From the NCBI RefSeq assembly GCF_044466355.1, contig NZ_JBITMQ010000011.1:1-64000 (forward strand): DNA of 64,000 nt. The letters are read 5' to 3'. Positions within the stretch are counted from its first letter, which is position 1. Every line of letters starts with the position of its first letter. Below the pieces are notes generated by a model, which saw only the letters and a program-made list of their open reading frames with translations, had not been told where the DNA came from and made no database searches. The translations under genes were made by a program, and so were the position numbers. This stretch comes from Actinophytocola sp044466355. GTDB lineage: Bacteria; Actinomycetota; Actinomycetes; Mycobacteriales; Pseudonocardiaceae. Below, in pieces: positions 16,841-25,095 of this stretch.

Positions 16841-17530
16841 ATGCGCATCCTCGTTGTCGACGACGACCGTGCCGTCCGCGAGTCGCTCCGGCGGTCTCTG
16901 CAGTTCAACGGCTACCAGGTCGACCTGGCCAGCGACGGCCAGCAGGCACTCGAGTCGGTGACGAACTCCCGGCCCGACGCGATGGTGCTCGACGTGATGA
17001 TGCCGCGCCTCGACGGGCTGGAGGTGTGCCGGCGGCTCCGCGGCACCGGCGACGACCTGCCGATCCTCGTGCTGACGGCCCGGGACACCGTGTCGGACCG
17101 GGTGTCCGGCCTCGACGCGGGCGCCGACGACTACCTGCCGAAGCCGTTCGCGCTGGAGGAACTGCTGGCCCGGCTGCGTGCGCTGCTGCGCCGCCGCACG
17201 TTCGACACGAGCGGACCCGCGCCGCAGGTGCTCGCCTTCGCCGGGCTGGAGCTGGACCCGAACACCCGCGACGTCAAGCGCGGTGACCGGTCGATCAGCC
17301 TGACCCGCACCGAGTTCGCGCTGCTGGAGCTGCTGCTCGCGCACCCGAAGCAGGTGCTGACACGCAGCCGCATCCTCGAGGAGGTGTGGGGCTACGACTT
17401 CCCGACCTCGGGCAACGCGCTCGAGGTGTACATCGGCTACCTGCGCCGCAAGACCGAGGCCGACGGTGAACCGAGGCTGATCCACACCGTGCGCGGCATC
17501 GGCTACGTGCTGCGGGAGACACCTCCGTGA
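16841..17530 (+). CDS. mprA: Response regulator MprA
   Basis: A 229-aa OmpR/PhoB response regulator with receiver phospho-acceptor Asp51 (VLDVMMPRLDGLEVCRRLR), KPFALEELLARLRALLRR and a C-terminal winged helix (LTRTEFALLELLLAHPKQVL, HTVRGIGYVLRET). It resembles mycobacterial MprA in sequence and above all in context: kinase and pepD follow. The kinase gene overlaps its stop. In mycobacteria this system senses envelope stress; here the shared TCTCAG operator suggests autoregulation and pepD control. Confidence 0.92.
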   Translation: MRILVVDDDRAVRESLRRSLQFNGYQVDLASDGQQALESVTNSRPDAMVLDVMMPRLDGLEVCRRLRGTGDDLPILVLTARDTVSDRVSGLDAGADDYLPKPFALEELLARLRALLRRRTFDTSGPAPQVLAFAGLELDPNTRDVKRGDRSISLTRTEFALLELLLAHPKQVLTRSRILEEVWGYDFPTSGNALEVYIGYLRRKTEADGEPRLIHTVRGIGYVLRETPP

Positions 17531-18924
17531 TGTTGCTGTCCGGGGCAGCGACGTCAGCGAAGAAACGGGTGTCGCTCCGGTCGCGGGTGACGTTGCTCGC
17601 AGCCAGCTGTGTGGCAGGCGCGGTGGCGTTGGTGTCGCTGGGGGCGTACTGGACCGTCCGGGAGAACCTCTACGCGCAGCTCGACGAGTCCCTGTGGCAG
17701 AAGGCGCAGGCCACGGTCGACAACAAGTGGATCATCAAGACCCCGTCCGGCGACCAGCTGCCCGTCGGCCTCCTCGGGTTGTCGGGGGTCGAGGTCGCGG
17801 TCGTCGACGACACCGGCCACGTGTCGATCGGCACGACGGAGAGCCTGCCGCCGGTCGGCCCGAAGGAGATCGCCGTCGCGAAGGGCGAGGCGCCCAGCAT
17901 CCGCACCGACGCGAAGAGCGACTCGCGGGTCGTCGCCGTGCCCTACCAGGGTGACGCGCTGGTGCTGGCGCAGTCGTGGGGGCCGACGAAGAGGCAGCTC
18001 GCGGACCTGTCGCTGGTGCTGCTGCTGATCGGCGGCGCGGGGGTCGTGGTCGCGGCCGCGGCGGGCACGGCGGTGGCACGGACGGGCCTGAGACCTGTGC
18101 AGCGCCTGACCCGGGCCACCGAACGGGTCGCCCGTACCGGTGACCTGCGACCGATCCAGGTCGACGGCGACGACGAGCTGGCCCGCCTGTCGCACAGCTT
18201 CAACCTCATGCTGTCCGCCGTGTCGGACGCGCAGAACCGGCAGCGGCAGCTCGTCGCCGACGCAGGGCACGAGCTGCGCACGCCGCTGACGTCGCTGCGG
18301 ACCAACCTGGAGCTGCTGCTGTCGGCGGAGAAACCGGACACCCCGCAGCTCTCGGAGCACGACCGCGTCGAGATCCACGCCGACCTGCGTGCCCAGCTGG
18401 ACGAGCTGACCCAGCTCATCGGTGACCTGGTGGAGCTGGCCAGGGAGGACGCGCCGCCCATCGCGCACGAGCGGGTGGACATGGTCGAGGTCGTCGAGCA
18501 GGCGCTCGCGCGCGCTCGGCGACGTGCCGGCGACGTGCACTTCGAGGTGGACCTGCAGCCGTGGTTCCTGGTCGGCGAGCCGCACACGCTGGAGCGCGCG
18601 GTGCTGAACCTGCTGGACAACGCGGTGAAGTTCTCGCCACCGGACGGGACCGTGCGCGTCGACCTGCGGCCCGCCGCGCACGGCTACGCCTTCCTCCAGG
18701 TCGCCGACGCCGGTCCCGGCATCAAGGACGCGGACCTCCCGCACGTGTTCGACCGCTTCTACCGCTCCGACGAGGCACGGACCCTGCCCGGCTCCGGGCT
18801 GGGGCTCGCGATCGTGAAAAGCGCGGTCGAACGGCACGGAGGTGCGGTGTTCGCGGGTAGATCGGCCGACGGCGGGGCACTCATCGCGATGAGGCTGCCC
18901 GGGAGTTCAGAGCCGATTCTGTAA
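17527..18924 (+). CDS. mprB: Sensor histidine kinase MprB
   Basis: A 465-aa membrane kinase. Transmembrane helices lie near residues 22-42 and 160-182, flanking an extracytoplasmic sensor domain of about 115 residues. A HAMP linker follows (RTGLRPVQRLTRATERVA), then the HisKA box with His248 (ADAGHELRTPLTSLR) and the HATPase boxes NLLDNAVKFS, DAGPGIKDADL and GSGLGLAIVKS. It overlaps mprA by four bases. It presumably phosphorylates MprA in response to envelope stress. Confidence 0.92.
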   Translation: MMLLSGAATSAKKRVSLRSRVTLLAASCVAGAVALVSLGAYWTVRENLYAQLDESLWQKAQATVDNKWIIKTPSGDQLPVGLLGLSGVEVAVVDDTGHVSIGTTESLPPVGPKEIAVAKGEAPSIRTDAKSDSRVVAVPYQGDALVLAQSWGPTKRQLADLSLVLLLIGGAGVVVAAAAGTAVARTGLRPVQRLTRATERVARTGDLRPIQVDGDDELARLSHSFNLMLSAVSDAQNRQRQLVADAGHELRTPLTSLRTNLELLLSAEKPDTPQLSEHDRVEIHADLRAQLDELTQLIGDLVELAREDAPPIAHERVDMVEVVEQALARARRRAGDVHFEVDLQPWFLVGEPHTLERAVLNLLDNAVKFSPPDGTVRVDLRPAAHGYAFLQVADAGPGIKDADLPHVFDRFYRSDEARTLPGSGLGLAIVKSAVERHGGAVFAGRSADGGALIAMRLPGSSEPIL

Positions 18925-18939
18925 CTCCGCATAGGTTGG

Positions 18940-18956
18940 TCTCAGGCCGTTCTCAG
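18940..18956 (+). promoter_or_regulatory. Direct-repeat operator upstream of pepD (MprA-box-like)
   Basis: TCTCAG at 18940-18945 and again at 18951-18956, the same 11-bp pitch as before mprA, lies between mprB and pepD about 100 bp before the pepD start. It is the best candidate for MprA binding and implies a separate pepD promoter. Confidence 0.6.
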
Positions 18957-19052
18957 GACAGAGGCGGAAGGTGGTCACATGAGCGGAGCTTGCGGAGCGA
19001 ACCAGAAGGCACCGGACCGCGAGCGGCTTCCCGGAGCCCGCGAGGGGGAGGC

Positions 19053-20555
19053 ATGAGCGAGGACAACCGGCCCGCCGCCGGTCAGCCCGACGGCCCGGCG
19101 GACGAGGGGACGCGGAGCGAGTGGGCGGCACCGGATTCGCCCGCCACGCAAGGGAAAGCGGGCGGCGAGGAGCCCGTTGAGCAGGCCCCGGTAGCCGCAC
19201 CGGACGCGAGTGGGTCTGCCGACGGGACACCGGGCCAGCAGGCCGCGCAGTCCAGTGGGTGGGCCGCGCCCCAGCAGAGCGAGTGGGCCCGGCCGTCGTA
19301 CCCGGCAGCCCCGGCGCCACAACAAGGCCAGTGGGGTGCTCCTGCGAACCCGCCGACGCGGGAGCAGGTGCTGTTCGGGTCGGCCGTCGGCGCGCCGACC
19401 CCGCCCACCGGGAACTACCTGCCCAACCCGAACCCGCCCAGCCGCCCGCAGCGGGACGTGCCACCGCGGCAGGAGCGTCGCGGCAGCGGCGCGCTCGTCG
19501 CGGGGGTCGCCGCGCTCGCGTTGCTCGTCGGCGGTGGCGCGGGGGCGGTCGGCGGGTACGTCGTCGCCGACAACACGGCGAGCGCGCCGGTCGCGAACGC
19601 GCTCGACGAGAAGCCACCGGCCCAGCAGACCTCCGCGGCTCCCGCGGGGTCGGTCGAGGCGGTGGCGGAGAAGGTGCTGCCCAGCGTGGTTCAGTTGCAG
19701 GTGCGGGGCCGGTCCTCAGCAGGGGAGGGCTCGGGCTTCGTCATCAGCTCCGACGGGCTGATCGTGACGAACAACCACGTGGTCGAGAGCGCCGCCGACG
19801 GCGGGCGCATCGAGGCCGTGTTCCAGGACGGCACCACCGCCACCGCCTCGATCGTGGGCCGCGACCCGACGTCGGACGTCGCGGTCGTCAAGGCCGAGGG
19901 CAGGACGGACCTGCCGGTCGTCGAGCTGGGCAGCTCCGACGCGCTGAAGGTCGGACAGGGCGTGGTGGCGATCGGGTCGCCGTTCGAGCTGTCCGGCACC
20001 GTCACCTCGGGCATCGTCTCCTCGCTGCACCGGCCCACCCGCGCGGGTGGCGAGGACGGTTCGCAGGCGACCGTGCTGGACGCGATCCAGACCGACGCCG
20101 CGATCAACCCGGGTAACTCCGGTGGGCCACTGGTCAACATGCAGGGCCAGATCGTCGGCATCAACTCGGCCATCTACTCACCGCGGGCCGCGAACGGGCA
20201 GGCCGGCTCGGTCGGCATCGGGTTCGCCATCCCGATCGACCAGGCCAGGCGCACCGTGAAGGAGATCGCCGAGACCGGCAAGGCGACGCAGACCGTGCTC
20301 GGGGTGAGCGTCCGCGACGGCGAGGACGGCGGCGCGCTGATCGCCGACGTGGTCGCGGGCGGGGCCGGGGAGAAAGCGGGCCTCAAGCCGGGTGACGTGG
20401 TGACCAAGCTCAACGACCGCCGGATCGACTCGTCCGACGCGCTCGTGGCCGCGGTCCGGTCCCACGCGCCGGGCGACAAGGTTCGGCTCGAGTTGGACAA
20501 CGGTTCGCGCACAGTTGAGGCGACTCTTGCCGGTCAGACGGTGGAACCACAATGA
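19053..20555 (+). CDS. pepD: HtrA-like serine protease PepD
   Basis: A 500-aa membrane-anchored protease/chaperone. A long Pro/Ala/Gln-rich cytoplasmic region (1-145) precedes one transmembrane helix (about 150-172), then the trypsin-like domain with the triad His242 (NNHVVES), Asp275 (TSDVAVVK) and Ser356 (NPGNSGGP), and a PDZ domain (about 410-500, GLKPGDVVTKLNDRRIDSSD). GGGGGAGGC before ATG 19053 decides the start; the earlier in-frame start at 18936 is in the promoter. It degrades misfolded exported proteins and in mycobacteria feeds back on MprB. Confidence 0.92.
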   Translation: MSEDNRPAAGQPDGPADEGTRSEWAAPDSPATQGKAGGEEPVEQAPVAAPDASGSADGTPGQQAAQSSGWAAPQQSEWARPSYPAAPAPQQGQWGAPANPPTREQVLFGSAVGAPTPPTGNYLPNPNPPSRPQRDVPPRQERRGSGALVAGVAALALLVGGGAGAVGGYVVADNTASAPVANALDEKPPAQQTSAAPAGSVEAVAEKVLPSVVQLQVRGRSSAGEGSGFVISSDGLIVTNNHVVESAADGGRIEAVFQDGTTATASIVGRDPTSDVAVVKAEGRTDLPVVELGSSDALKVGQGVVAIGSPFELSGTVTSGIVSSLHRPTRAGGEDGSQATVLDAIQTDAAINPGNSGGPLVNMQGQIVGINSAIYSPRAANGQAGSVGIGFAIPIDQARRTVKEIAETGKATQTVLGVSVRDGEDGGALIADVVAGGAGEKAGLKPGDVVTKLNDRRIDSSDALVAAVRSHAPGDKVRLELDNGSRTVEATLAGQTVEPQ

Positions 20556-20588
20556 TTGACTCGGGAACCAGTTGAGTCCTCCGAAACG

Positions 20589-20713
20589 CTCGGCCGCAGG
20601 ACGCGGCCGAGACCAACTCCGGCTCGATGCCCCCGGGCCGGGAAGAGCTCCAAGCGGGGCTCTGCGCGACGCCGCACGCGGACGGTAACCCCTCGCTCGC
20701 CCGCGTGCGGCGT
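20589..20713. terminator. Two stem-loops between convergent pepD and nitroreductase-like gene
   Basis: First stem: CTCGGCCGC (20589-20597) with GCGGCCGAG (20603-20611). Second: ACGCCGCACGCGG (20669-20681) with CCGCGTGCGGCGT (20701-20713), a perfect 13-bp stem. Neither has a strong T run, as usual in this group. Position between two gene ends suggests bidirectional termination. Confidence 0.6.
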
Positions 20714-20730
20714 TCGCCTGTCCGGCACCG

Positions 20731-21342
20731 TCAGCCGACCACGGGACGGGTGCGGGCGCGTTTCAGTTCGAAGAACCCGGGCGTGCCGGACACCAGCAGC
20801 ACGCCGTCCCACAGCTTCCCCGCCGCCTCGCCGCGCGGGACCGGGGAGACGACGGGCCCGAAGAACGCGGTCACCTCGCCGTCCGGGGCGGTCACGTGGA
20901 TCGCCGGGGTGCCGAGGTCCTCACCGACGGGACCGAGCCCGGTGCGGTTGCCGTCGAGCAGCGCGTCGTCGAGGTCGGTGGTGCCTGCCGCGTCCGCCAG
21001 GTCCGCGGGCAGGCCCGCCTCGGTGAGGGCGGCGGCGTACAGGTCGCGGCCGAGGGGTTGTTTCTCCAGGTGGATGCGGGTGCCGAGCGCGGTGTAGACG
21101 GCACGCACCTCGTCCGGGCCGTACTTCTGCTCGACGGCCTTCGCGACCCGTGCGGGACCCCACGCGGTGTCCAGCCACTCGCGGTACCAGGCCTCGACCG
21201 CGCGCCCCTCGTTGAGCACGGCGAGGGACAGGACGTGGAAACGCACCCGGACGTCCCGCACCCGCTCGACCTCGAGAAGCCACCGCGACGCGATCCACGC
21301 CCAGGGGCACTTCGGGTCGAACCACATGTCCACGTTCGTCAT
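20731..21342 (-). CDS. DsbA-family protein, mycothiol nitroreductase-like
   Basis: A 203-aa thioredoxin-fold protein of the Rv2466c type: MTNVDMWFDPKCPWAWIASR followed by an all-helical insert and a GVLLVSGTPGFFELKRART end. Mycobacterial Rv2466c has CPWC; here the second cysteine is alanine (CPWA), so only a monothiol, mycothiol-dependent mechanism is possible. The start at 21342 is chosen over 21378 because it matches the family N-terminus. It converges on pepD. Confidence 0.82.
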   Translation of the reverse strand: MTNVDMWFDPKCPWAWIASRWLLEVERVRDVRVRFHVLSLAVLNEGRAVEAWYREWLDTAWGPARVAKAVEQKYGPDEVRAVYTALGTRIHLEKQPLGRDLYAAALTEAGLPADLADAAGTTDLDDALLDGNRTGLGPVGEDLGTPAIHVTAPDGEVTAFFGPVVSPVPRGEAAGKLWDGVLLVSGTPGFFELKRARTRPVVG

Positions 21343-21352
21343 GCGGCCAACA

Positions 21353-21787
21353 CTAGGAACTGGATTGGTCCCGTCCAAGTGCCAATCTCGACCGATGCTG
21401 TTGGGCCAATCCGACGATGACGACCGCGACCCACACGATCCCGAGCGCGACGGCGAGCCCCGTGCCGTAGTCGCGGTCGTGCAGGCCGGGGTTGGTGGCG
21501 CCGCCGTACGGCCGCCACAACAGGGGCACGCTGAGCAGCGTCAGCACACCGGTCAGCACGGCCCCGACGGTGACCGGCGCGTGCCACGGCCGGGGCAGGA
21601 ACTTCGTGAGCCCGAGCCCGACGAGCCCGACGACCGGTGCGACGAGTCCGTCGTGGACGATCGGCCCGCCGACGAACCAGGCCGCGCCCTGGACGGCGTT
21701 GACCGTGCGGGAACTCGCGAAGTCCCACGCGAGGACGGCGCCGTAGCCGAGCAGGGCGAGGCCGGTGAGCGCGAGGAGCCAGCGCAT
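21353..21787 (-). CDS. Small polytopic membrane protein
   Basis: A 144-aa protein with about four transmembrane helices (LLALTGLALLGYGAVLAW; LVAPVVGLVGLGLTKFL; PVTVGAVLTGVLTLLSVPLL; GLAVALGIVWVAVVIVGLA). I do not recognise a family function. Its ATG overlaps the stop of the molybdopterin oxidoreductase gene (start 21787), so it is the last gene of the glycosyltransferase-methyltransferase-oxidoreductase operon. It may act with that membrane enzyme. Confidence 0.75.
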   Translation of the reverse strand: MRWLLALTGLALLGYGAVLAWDFASSRTVNAVQGAAWFVGGPIVHDGLVAPVVGLVGLGLTKFLPRPWHAPVTVGAVLTGVLTLLSVPLLWRPYGGATNPGLHDRDYGTGLAVALGIVWVAVVIVGLAQQHRSRLALGRDQSSS

Positions 21788-23016
21788 CAGAGCACCTCCA
21801 GGCGGTGGACCCACTTGGTCTGCAGGACGCCGGGCCGGCTCGGCGCGATGACGCGCGCCGGGAAGCCGTGGTCGAGCGCGAGGGTTTCGCCGTTCAGCCG
21901 GAGCGCGAGCAGCGTTTCCGGGTCACGTGTATGGGTTCCGGGGAGCGTGCTCGTGCGGTAGGCGCCGCGACGTTCCAGCGAAGTCACGTGCACTTCGCTG
22001 CCCTCGGGTGCGCCGACCAGGTCGATGAGGTCGGCGATCGGCACGCCGGTCCAGGTGGCGGACTGGCTCCACCCCTCGACGCACGCGATGGGCAACTCGG
22101 CGGTGCGTTGCGGCAGGTCGGCCAACTGCGCGAGCGACAACCGCGTGGTCCCGGTCCGCGTCACGATCTCGAGCCGCCACCCGGGGTCGACGGTGACCCG
22201 CGCCGCCCCCGCGGTCCGGTTGACGGGCAACCCCTGCGGCCCGCGATCGGACCGCCACGACAGCGGGGAGACGTCGCGCAGGAACGGAACAGTGGCCCCG
22301 GCGGTGGCGACGACGGCGACTCCAGAGGCGAGGAAACCGGTCCGCAGGAAGGCGCGGCGGGACGCGTCGACGGGCGTGGCGAGCCCACGCCGCACGATCG
22401 GCAACTTGACGGCGACGTGCAGCAGCACGGACCCCATCGCGATCCACGCGACGGCGTAGTGGGCGGCGAGGAAGTAGAAGGACCAGGGATAGTTCTGGGC
22501 GACGTTGAAGAGGCCGGTGGTCAACTCGAAGAAGGCGGCGCCGGAGAGGACGAGGATGGAGAGGCGTTCAAGCGCGTGCGGCAGCGACCGGACGACGGGG
22601 CGGCTGAACAGCTTCGGGTAGACGGACCAGAGCTTCGCGAGGAGCAGCGGGATCGCGGCCACGCCGGCGACCACGTGCACGCCCTGCGTGATCCGGTAGA
22701 GGTCGGCGGGACGAGCGGGCCACCAGAACCACGACGGCGGGTGCTGGATGAGATGGCTGAGCAACCCGGTGACGAAGCAGAGCAGGAACGCCACCCCGAG
22801 CCAGAGCCCGATCCGGGCGGTGACCTTCTCGTGGTGGGCGGGGCCGCGGAACTTCGCCTCGTCGGGTTGAACCCGCTGGATGAACCGGCCGAGCCCGCTG
22901 TCGGGAGCAGGCATGAACCTGTGGACAACTCCCCGCGACCGCAGGGAACTGTCGGTGCTCGCCGTTACGCTGGTTTTCGGGGGGCCGGCGGCCGTCTTCC
23001 TCTCCTCCGAGGTCAT
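21787..23016 (-). CDS. Membrane molybdopterin-dependent oxidoreductase (sulfite-oxidase fold)
   Basis: A 409-aa protein. The N-terminal half has about four to five helices with spaced histidines, resembling a cytochrome b561-like module (FVTGLLSHLIQHPPSWFWWP; GVHVVAGVAAIPLLLAKLWS; HYAVAWIAMGSVLLHVAVK). The C-terminal half is an oxidoreductase molybdopterin-binding domain with the Mo-ligand cysteine in PIACVEGWS and a distal SLERRGAYRTS. The ATG at 23016 overlaps the methyltransferase stop, but residues 8-32 are encoded by a dispersed repeat, so the ancestral start may be Met35 (MPAPDSG). The substrate is unknown. Confidence 0.82.
   Translation of the reverse strand: MTSEERKTAAGPPKTSVTASTDSSLRSRGVVHRFMPAPDSGLGRFIQRVQPDEAKFRGPAHHEKVTARIGLWLGVAFLLCFVTGLLSHLIQHPPSWFWWPARPADLYRITQGVHVVAGVAAIPLLLAKLWSVYPKLFSRPVVRSLPHALERLSILVLSGAAFFELTTGLFNVAQNYPWSFYFLAAHYAVAWIAMGSVLLHVAVKLPIVRRGLATPVDASRRAFLRTGFLASGVAVVATAGATVPFLRDVSPLSWRSDRGPQGLPVNRTAGAARVTVDPGWRLEIVTRTGTTRLSLAQLADLPQRTAELPIACVEGWSQSATWTGVPIADLIDLVGAPEGSEVHVTSLERRGAYRTSTLPGTHTRDPETLLALRLNGETLALDHGFPARVIAPSRPGVLQTKWVHRLEVL
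22920..22996 (+). repeat. Dispersed repeat, copy G, within coding sequence
   Basis: TGTGGACAA (22920-22928), CTGTCGGTG, TTACGCTGGT and CGGGGGGCCGGCGGCC follow each other as in the intergenic copy at 28328-28402. Here they lie on the strand opposite to the oxidoreductase gene and are read through as its N-terminal extension. Confidence 0.65.
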
Positions 23017-23636
23017 GACTTCGTCAGCTCCGTGAACCAGCGGCCGCCCGCCGCGTGTAGCCAGGCGACGGCAAGTCCCGCGCGGTCCGCCGTCTCCGGC
23101 ACCGCGTCCGCGCCCAGCCACGCCCACTCGAACCAGCGGGCGTCCTCGGTGTCGCCAGTGGACACCCGCACCTGCCCACACCGCAGCCCAGCGCCCGGCG
23201 GGTCCACCTCCACGAGCGCGCTGCCGCCCGCACGCAACAGCTCCCGCACCCGCCCCAGCAATCGCACCGGGTCGCCGCCGATGCCGATGTTGCCGTCCGC
23301 CAGCAGCGCGTGCCGCCACGTGCCCTCGCCCGGTTGCGGGTCGAACACGTCCCGCTGGATCGCCGGTGCTCCCGCCTCGATCGTCAGCCGCACCGCCACC
23401 GCGGACACGTCCGTGCCCAGCGCGGGCACCCCGCGCTCGCTCAACGCCGCCGTCAACCGGCCCGGACCGCAGCCGATGTCCAGCGTCGGGCCGTGGCAAC
23501 TGCTCAACAACAACTCGTCACCGGGGTCCGGCGTCGCCCGCCAGCGCTCGGTCGGCAGGCTGATCCGCTCGCCTGTCGCCAGCTCCAGCCAGCACCGCTC
23601 GCCGAGCAGTCCCGGCTCGAAATGCGTGTCGATCAT
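23013..23636 (-). CDS. Class I SAM-dependent methyltransferase
   Basis: A 207-aa methyltransferase: SAM motif I is LDIGCGPGRLTAAL (about residue 55), then GTDVSAVAVRLT, and motif IV-like ALLADGNIGIGGDPVRLL, a conserved segment of this operon-specific family. Its ATG overlaps the stop of the DUF2064 glycosyltransferase gene and its stop overlaps the oxidoreductase gene. The acceptor is unknown; neighbours suggest an isoprenoid-linked or cell-surface sugar compound. Confidence 0.82.
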   Translation of the reverse strand: MIDTHFEPGLLGERCWLELATGERISLPTERWRATPDPGDELLLSSCHGPTLDIGCGPGRLTAALSERGVPALGTDVSAVAVRLTIEAGAPAIQRDVFDPQPGEGTWRHALLADGNIGIGGDPVRLLGRVRELLRAGGSALVEVDPPGAGLRCGQVRVSTGDTEDARWFEWAWLGADAVPETADRAGLAVAWLHAAGGRWFTELTKS

Positions 23637-24292
23637 CAGACCGCCTCCCGGAACGCGTGCGCGAACCGCGACGCGGGGACCTGTGCCGCCACCCGGGCCG
23701 CGTCCTCCACGGTGTCCACATCGGACAGCACGGGTAGGTGGTCGACGCGCAGACCAAGTTCCCGCAACGCGAACAGCGTCAGCTCGCCCGTGTCCGGCCG
23801 CGACATCGGCACCGTGCGCAACACGTGCGCGTCGGCCGCCCGGCGCAGCCCCAGTGCCCACCAGCCGCCGTCCGCCGCCGGGCCGAGCACCGCGTCGGCC
23901 TCGGCCAGCCGGGTCAGCGCACCGGTCAGCAACGCGGGGCGCAGCTGGGGGGTGTCCATCCCGACCTGGAGCACGGGTGAGTTCGGAAAGCGCTCTCCGA
24001 CGTCGGCGTGCGCGTTCGCCAGGCGGTCGGCGAAATCGGTACCGCGCTGCGGGATCACCACACAGTCGGAGAGCGCTCTCCCAAGCTCGGCGGATCGCTC
24101 CGCTGCCCCGAGGTCGCCGGTCAGCGCGCACACCGGTACCGCGTCGGCGACCGCACGCACACAGTCCACTGTGTCCAGCAGCGCCGCCGCGGCGAGCCGG
24201 GCCGCGTGCCGCGGACCGACCGCGGGCGCCAGCCGAGTCTTCGCGAACCCGGCCACCGGCGCCTTCGCCACGACGAGCAGCACGGCGGTCAT
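23636..24292 (-). CDS. DUF2064/TIGR04282-type glycosyltransferase
   Basis: A 218-aa GT-A-like protein: MTAVLLVVAKAPVAGFAKTR at the N-terminus is the nucleotide-binding start typical of DUF2064 proteins, with GMDTPQL as the metal-binding motif and GPAADGGWWALGL following. In some bacteria the family makes arsenosugars; in actinobacteria it sits in this operon type with a GT2. Starts and stops overlap both neighbours by four bases. It carries two copies of the GGAGAGCGCTCTCC-type palindrome, one with a rare AGA codon. Confidence 0.82.
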   Translation of the reverse strand: MTAVLLVVAKAPVAGFAKTRLAPAVGPRHAARLAAAALLDTVDCVRAVADAVPVCALTGDLGAAERSAELGRALSDCVVIPQRGTDFADRLANAHADVGERFPNSPVLQVGMDTPQLRPALLTGALTRLAEADAVLGPAADGGWWALGLRRAADAHVLRTVPMSRPDTGELTLFALRELGLRVDHLPVLSDVDTVEDAARVAAQVPASRFAHAFREAV

Positions 24293-24951
24293 CGCAGCAC
24301 CGCCGCCATGTCGCGCACCGCGCGCATCGTGCCGCGCACCGACCCCGACACCTTCGACCGCGTGCCCGCCGCCCTCGGCCGGTAGGTGACGTCGCGCTCC
24401 ACGACCGTCCAACCCGCGTCCGCCGCGCGTACCAGCAGTTCGAGCGGATACCCGAACGCGCGGTCGCGCACCCCGAGTGCCAGCAGGTCCGCCCGCCGCG
24501 CGGCACGGGCAGGCGCGATGTCCGACACCGGCAGCCCGCGCCGCCGCACGATCGTTGCCAGCACGCGGTTTCCCACCCGCGCGTGCCAGGGCCACACACC
24601 GCGGGAGAGCGCTCTACGACGGCCTACCGCGAGCCGTGCGCCCGCCTCGACCTCGGCGACCAGCGCCACCAGTTCGCCCGGGTCCAGCGAGCCGTCCGCG
24701 TCGAGGAAGCACACGATCTCGGCGTCGGCGTGCGTGAGGCCGGTGTGCACGGCGGCGCCGTAGCCCTTGCGCGGCTCGTGGACGACGGTCGCGCCGTACG
24801 CGGCGGCGACGTCGGGTGAGCCGTCCGTGGAGCCGTTGTCCACCACGATCGCCCGGTAACCCGGCGGCAGCGCCGTGAGCACCCCGGGCAGCGCGGCGGC
24901 CTCGTCGAGACAGGGGAGCACCACGTCGACGGGTGCGGTCGAGGTCGTCAT
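24289..24951 (-). CDS. Family 2 glycosyltransferase
   Basis: A 220-aa GT2 enzyme: VDVVLPCLDEAAALPGVLTA, IVVDNGSTDGSPDVA and the DxD-type IVCFLDADGSLDPGELV. Its length and lack of membrane helices match polyprenyl-phosphate hexose synthases of the DPM1 group without anchor. It is first in the minus-strand operon. The ATG at 24951 is eight bases after a TAGCGT -10 (24965-24960), indicating a leaderless message. It probably transfers a sugar to a lipid carrier used by the divergent polytopic protein. Confidence 0.84.
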   Translation of the reverse strand: MTTSTAPVDVVLPCLDEAAALPGVLTALPPGYRAIVVDNGSTDGSPDVAAAYGATVVHEPRKGYGAAVHTGLTHADAEIVCFLDADGSLDPGELVALVAEVEAGARLAVGRRRALSRGVWPWHARVGNRVLATIVRRRGLPVSDIAPARAARRADLLALGVRDRAFGYPLELLVRAADAGWTVVERDVTYRPRAAGTRSKVSGSVRGTMRAVRDMAAVLR

Positions 24952-25064
24952 GTGTTTCGACGCTAGGTCCGCCCGGGACAGTGGAGAAACCCTTGCGGTG
25001 CTTACCGAATTGTGACGGCGGGGCAATCATTACGGAGTTCTGACGGGTCGCCGGACGAGCGTGC

Positions 25065-25095
25065 GGAGAGCGCTCTCCCGGCCTACGGTCCACCC
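25065..25095 (+). promoter_or_regulatory. Promoter with 14-bp palindromic operator
   Basis: GGAGAGCGCTCTCC (25065-25078) is a perfect palindrome with the central CG of LacI-family operators. It lies between the expected -35 zone and a TACGGT -10 (25084-25089), which is six bases before the GTG at 25096. Bound protein would occlude RNA polymerase. The GT2 promoter is 100 bp away on the other strand. Confidence 0.55.

Noticed and set aside
21805..24819. A 1004-codon plus-strand open frame
   Set aside because: It is exactly antisense to five well-supported overlapping genes (small membrane protein through GT2), has no ribosome site and a low-complexity Arg/Pro/His-rich translation. Long antisense frames are expected at this GC content.
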